Part shown: positions 62,406 through 64,000 of the stretch, piece after piece
How positions within the stretch are numbered: the first letter of the stretch is position 1
Layout: the number at the start of each line of letters is the position of its first letter
From: Paenibacillus sp. MMS20-IR301
GTDB lineage: Bacteria; Bacillota; Bacilli; Paenibacillales; Paenibacillaceae
Length of the DNA: 64,000 nt
Direction: 5' to 3'
Assembly (NCBI RefSeq): GCF_032302195.1
Contig: NZ_CP135275.1
Location: 3,286,001 to 3,350,000, forward strand
Notes under the pieces: generated by a model
The model's input: the letters and a program-made list of their open reading frames with translations, nothing else
What the model was told of the DNA's origin: nothing
Databases searched by the model: none
Made by a program: the position numbers and the translations under genes

Positions 62406-62771
62406 GTGAACTATTATTCCATCAGCGAAGCAGCAGCAAAATTAGATATACCAGAGTCCACGATCCGCTATTATGAGAAGAAGGGATTACTGCCGCAGCT
62501 GGAGCGTGATGAAGCGGGGAGACGGATATTTTCAGAAGACCGTATAGCTTTTCTCAGAATTATTATTTACCTGAAAAATACCCACATGCCCATAAGCAGC
62601 ATCAGACAGTATGTAGACTGGATGCTTGAAGGAGAGCATACCACACAGCTCCGGCTGGAAATGTTTCAGAATCACAAGCAGGCTGTACTGGCAGAAATTG
62701 CGCTTATGACCGAATCCCTGCAGGGGATCGACAAGAAAATTGCCCGTTACACTAATTATTTATCAAAATAA
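62406..62771 (+). CDS. MerR-family regulator
   Basis: A 121-residue regulator. The helix-turn-helix and wing are at 1-45 (YYSISEAAAKLDIPESTIRYYEKKGLLP, then RRIFSEDRIAFLR), followed by a dimer coiled coil to residue 115. There is no Cys pair, so it is not a metal sensor of the MerR/CueR type; it is closer to the YfmP/AdhR-like group linked to aldehyde or drug stress. The GTG start follows AGGAGG seven bases upstream. Its own promoter has the hallmark 19-bp spacer with palindrome, so it is autoregulated together with the reductase gene 18 bases downstream. Confidence 0.92.
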   Translation: MNYYSISEAAAKLDIPESTIRYYEKKGLLPQLERDEAGRRIFSEDRIAFLRIIIYLKNTHMPISSIRQYVDWMLEGEHTTQLRLEMFQNHKQAVLAEIALMTESLQGIDKKIARYTNYLSK

Positions 62772-62789
62772 CAGAAAAGAGGGACAGCT

Positions 62790-63548
62790 ATGAAGCTATC
62801 AGGAAATACAATCCTCATTACCGGCGGAGGCACCGGAATTGGTCTCGCTTTTGCCAAGCGGTTCGTAAATCTCGGAAATACAGTAATCGTTACCGGACGG
62901 CGTGAGCATGTGCTGCAGGAAGCGAAAGTTACTATCCCCGGCCTGATTACCCGTGTAAGTGATTTGAACCTTGAATCCGAACGGACTGCCCTGTATGACT
63001 GGGTAACTGCTAATTATCTGGATATCAATGTGCTCGTGAACAATGCCGGAACCCAGCAGCGCTTCAATGTATTAAAGACAGATGCGAGGAACTGGGAGTC
63101 CTTCAGCAAAGAAATTGCTACCAACCTGGAAGCACCGCTGCATTTGTCTATGCTGTTTGCTCCATTATTCGCAGCTAAAGAAGCAGCGGCTATCCTGAAT
63201 GTCACCTCTGGATTGGCTTTCACCCCGTTTGCCATCGGCCCGATCTATTCAGCGACCAAGGCTGCGCTGCATTCCTTCACCATGAGCCTGAGGCTGCAGC
63301 TTTCTTCCACCTCTGTGGAGGTAATCGAGATTGCTCCTCCTGCTGTGAATACAGATCTCGGCGGAACCGGACTGCATGTGCACGGTGAACCTCTGGATGC
63401 CTTCGCGGATGGAATTTTCCAGGGACTGGAGCAGGGACTGCCGGAAATCGGCTATGGCACCTCAGTGGAGCGGCTGCGCATGTCGCGCGATAAGATCGAC
63501 GAATATGCAGGCAATATGTATCAGGCCATGAAAGGCTATATTGAATAA
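62790..63548 (+). CDS. Short-chain dehydrogenase/reductase (DltE-like)
   Basis: A 252-residue classical SDR. Cofactor motif TGGGTGIG (about 11-18), NNAG (about 86-89), catalytic Ser in NVTSGLA, and Tyr/Lys in YSATK. The arrangement PAVNTDLGG after the active site resembles DltE and other small oxidoreductases. A GAGGGACAG site lies just before the ATG. It is cotranscribed with the MerR gene, whose ligand is therefore likely related to the substrate of this enzyme, perhaps an aldehyde; that is inference. Confidence 0.9.
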   Translation: MKLSGNTILITGGGTGIGLAFAKRFVNLGNTVIVTGRREHVLQEAKVTIPGLITRVSDLNLESERTALYDWVTANYLDINVLVNNAGTQQRFNVLKTDARNWESFSKEIATNLEAPLHLSMLFAPLFAAKEAAAILNVTSGLAFTPFAIGPIYSATKAALHSFTMSLRLQLSSTSVEVIEIAPPAVNTDLGGTGLHVHGEPLDAFADGIFQGLEQGLPEIGYGTSVERLRMSRDKIDEYAGNMYQAMKGYIE

Positions 63549-63558
63549 TTTATTATGC

Positions 63559-63606
63559 AAAAAAAACCCGTCAGCCTGTGTAGCACACATGCGGCGGGGG
63601 CTGTTT
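63559..63606. terminator. Bidirectional terminator between SDR and cotJC-like gene
   Basis: An imperfect GC-rich stem (CCCGTC.GCC.GTGT with ACAC.GC.GGCGGG) is flanked by eight A on its left (63559-63566) and by CTGTTTTT on its right, so it can end transcription from both convergent genes. Confidence 0.8.
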
Positions 63607-63646
63607 TTCCAAGCATATCTGCTCACTCCGGTGTCAGCTATCCTCC

Positions 63647-64000
63647 TTAGAACACCCGCTTCTTATCCTTCTCCTCAATCAGGATCTGCACGGATTCCTT
63701 AAAACGGATCGCATGAATAATTTACCGCTCACGCAGGAATTTCAGACTGTCCTGCATATCCACGTCATCGATCATATTAATCAGGCACTGGTATGTAGCC
63801 CGTGCCTTCTCTTCAGCAGCGATGTCTTCATACAGGTCAGCGATGGGATCTCCCTTCGCCGCAATATAGGCAGCTGTGAACGGTACTCCAGCCGAATTGT
63901 TATAGAACAGCGCATAATCACGCTGTGCATAGTTCGGGCCTAGTCCGGCCGCCTCCAACTCCTCCACCGAAGCGTCCTTCGTCAGCTTGTAGATCATCGT
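63647..64000 (-). pseudogene. cotJC: CotJC-type manganese catalase, interrupted by a stop codon
   Basis: The 5' part is beyond the right edge. The visible 92 codons match CotJC/YjqC manganese catalase: YKLTKDAS, FYNNSAGVPFTAAYI, GDPIADLYEDIAAEEKARATYQ. They end in FLRER followed by TAA (63722-63724). The same frame then continues with IIHAIRFKESVQILIEEKDKKRVF and a second stop (63647-63649), which is the normal C-terminus of the family with the first codon after R (normally Glu) replaced by stop. The His in the separated piece corresponds to the last manganese ligand of the di-Mn catalases, so the shortened protein should lack activity unless the stop is read through. It could also be a sequencing error. 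Confidence 0.8.

Overview
The window looks like chromosome from a Paenibacillus-type, endospore-forming Firmicute. The clues are an AbrB transition-state regulator with Spo0A-box-like sites, a CotJC-type spore-coat manganese catalase, three-fold S-layer homology (SLH) anchors, YesM/YesN kinase-regulator pairs beside binding-protein-dependent sugar importers, and strong AGGAGG ribosome sites. No phage, transposase, rRNA, tRNA or CRISPR was seen.

Layout. 1-2400: the start of a HAD hydrolase, abrB, a MarR regulator, and a bactofilin-like gene overlapping a small membrane-protein gene. 2.6-12 kb: an alpha-galactosidase (GH36) and a sugar ABC importer, with the binding protein on the minus strand and two permeases on the plus strand. 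A YesM/YesN-type two-component pair lies between them, and a shared 13-base promoter box suggests it controls both halves. 12.1-40.3 kb: a 28-kb block on one strand. It encodes a dual-kinase hybrid sensor, a response regulator with a SARP-like BTAD output, a small trypsin-like protease and three giant exported proteins (1762, 2544 and 3209 residues, the last two SLH-anchored). Direct repeats with an 11-bp period sit upstream of the -10 of both the regulatory and the surface operons, as expected for a SARP-type activator. 40.5-52.7 kb: a second carbohydrate locus with GH35 and GH2 beta-galactosidase-type enzymes, an LplA/B/C-type importer and a second YesM/YesN pair. 52.8-58 kb: a CapA-family protein, a methyltransferase, an NAD-dependent epimerase, an aldo/keto reductase and an orphan BTAD response regulator. 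58.3-58.5 kb: four copies of a small repeat. 58.7-61 kb: ptsH-ptsI behind a RAT/terminator riboregulator. 61-64 kb: a membrane protein with a palindromic operator, a DUF1349 protein, a MerR-SDR operon with a textbook 19-bp-spacer promoter, and a cotJC-like gene interrupted by a stop codon.

How it fits together. Much of the window is concerned with capturing and degrading galactosides or plant-type glycans at the cell surface. Neither importer has its own ATPase, so both probably use a shared MsmX-type ATPase encoded elsewhere. HPr (with regulatory Ser46) and Enzyme I link the region to PTS and catabolite control. The candidate undescribed system is the 28-kb surface block: a sensor-controlled operon that builds a very large SLH-tethered extracellular assembly with a dedicated protease.
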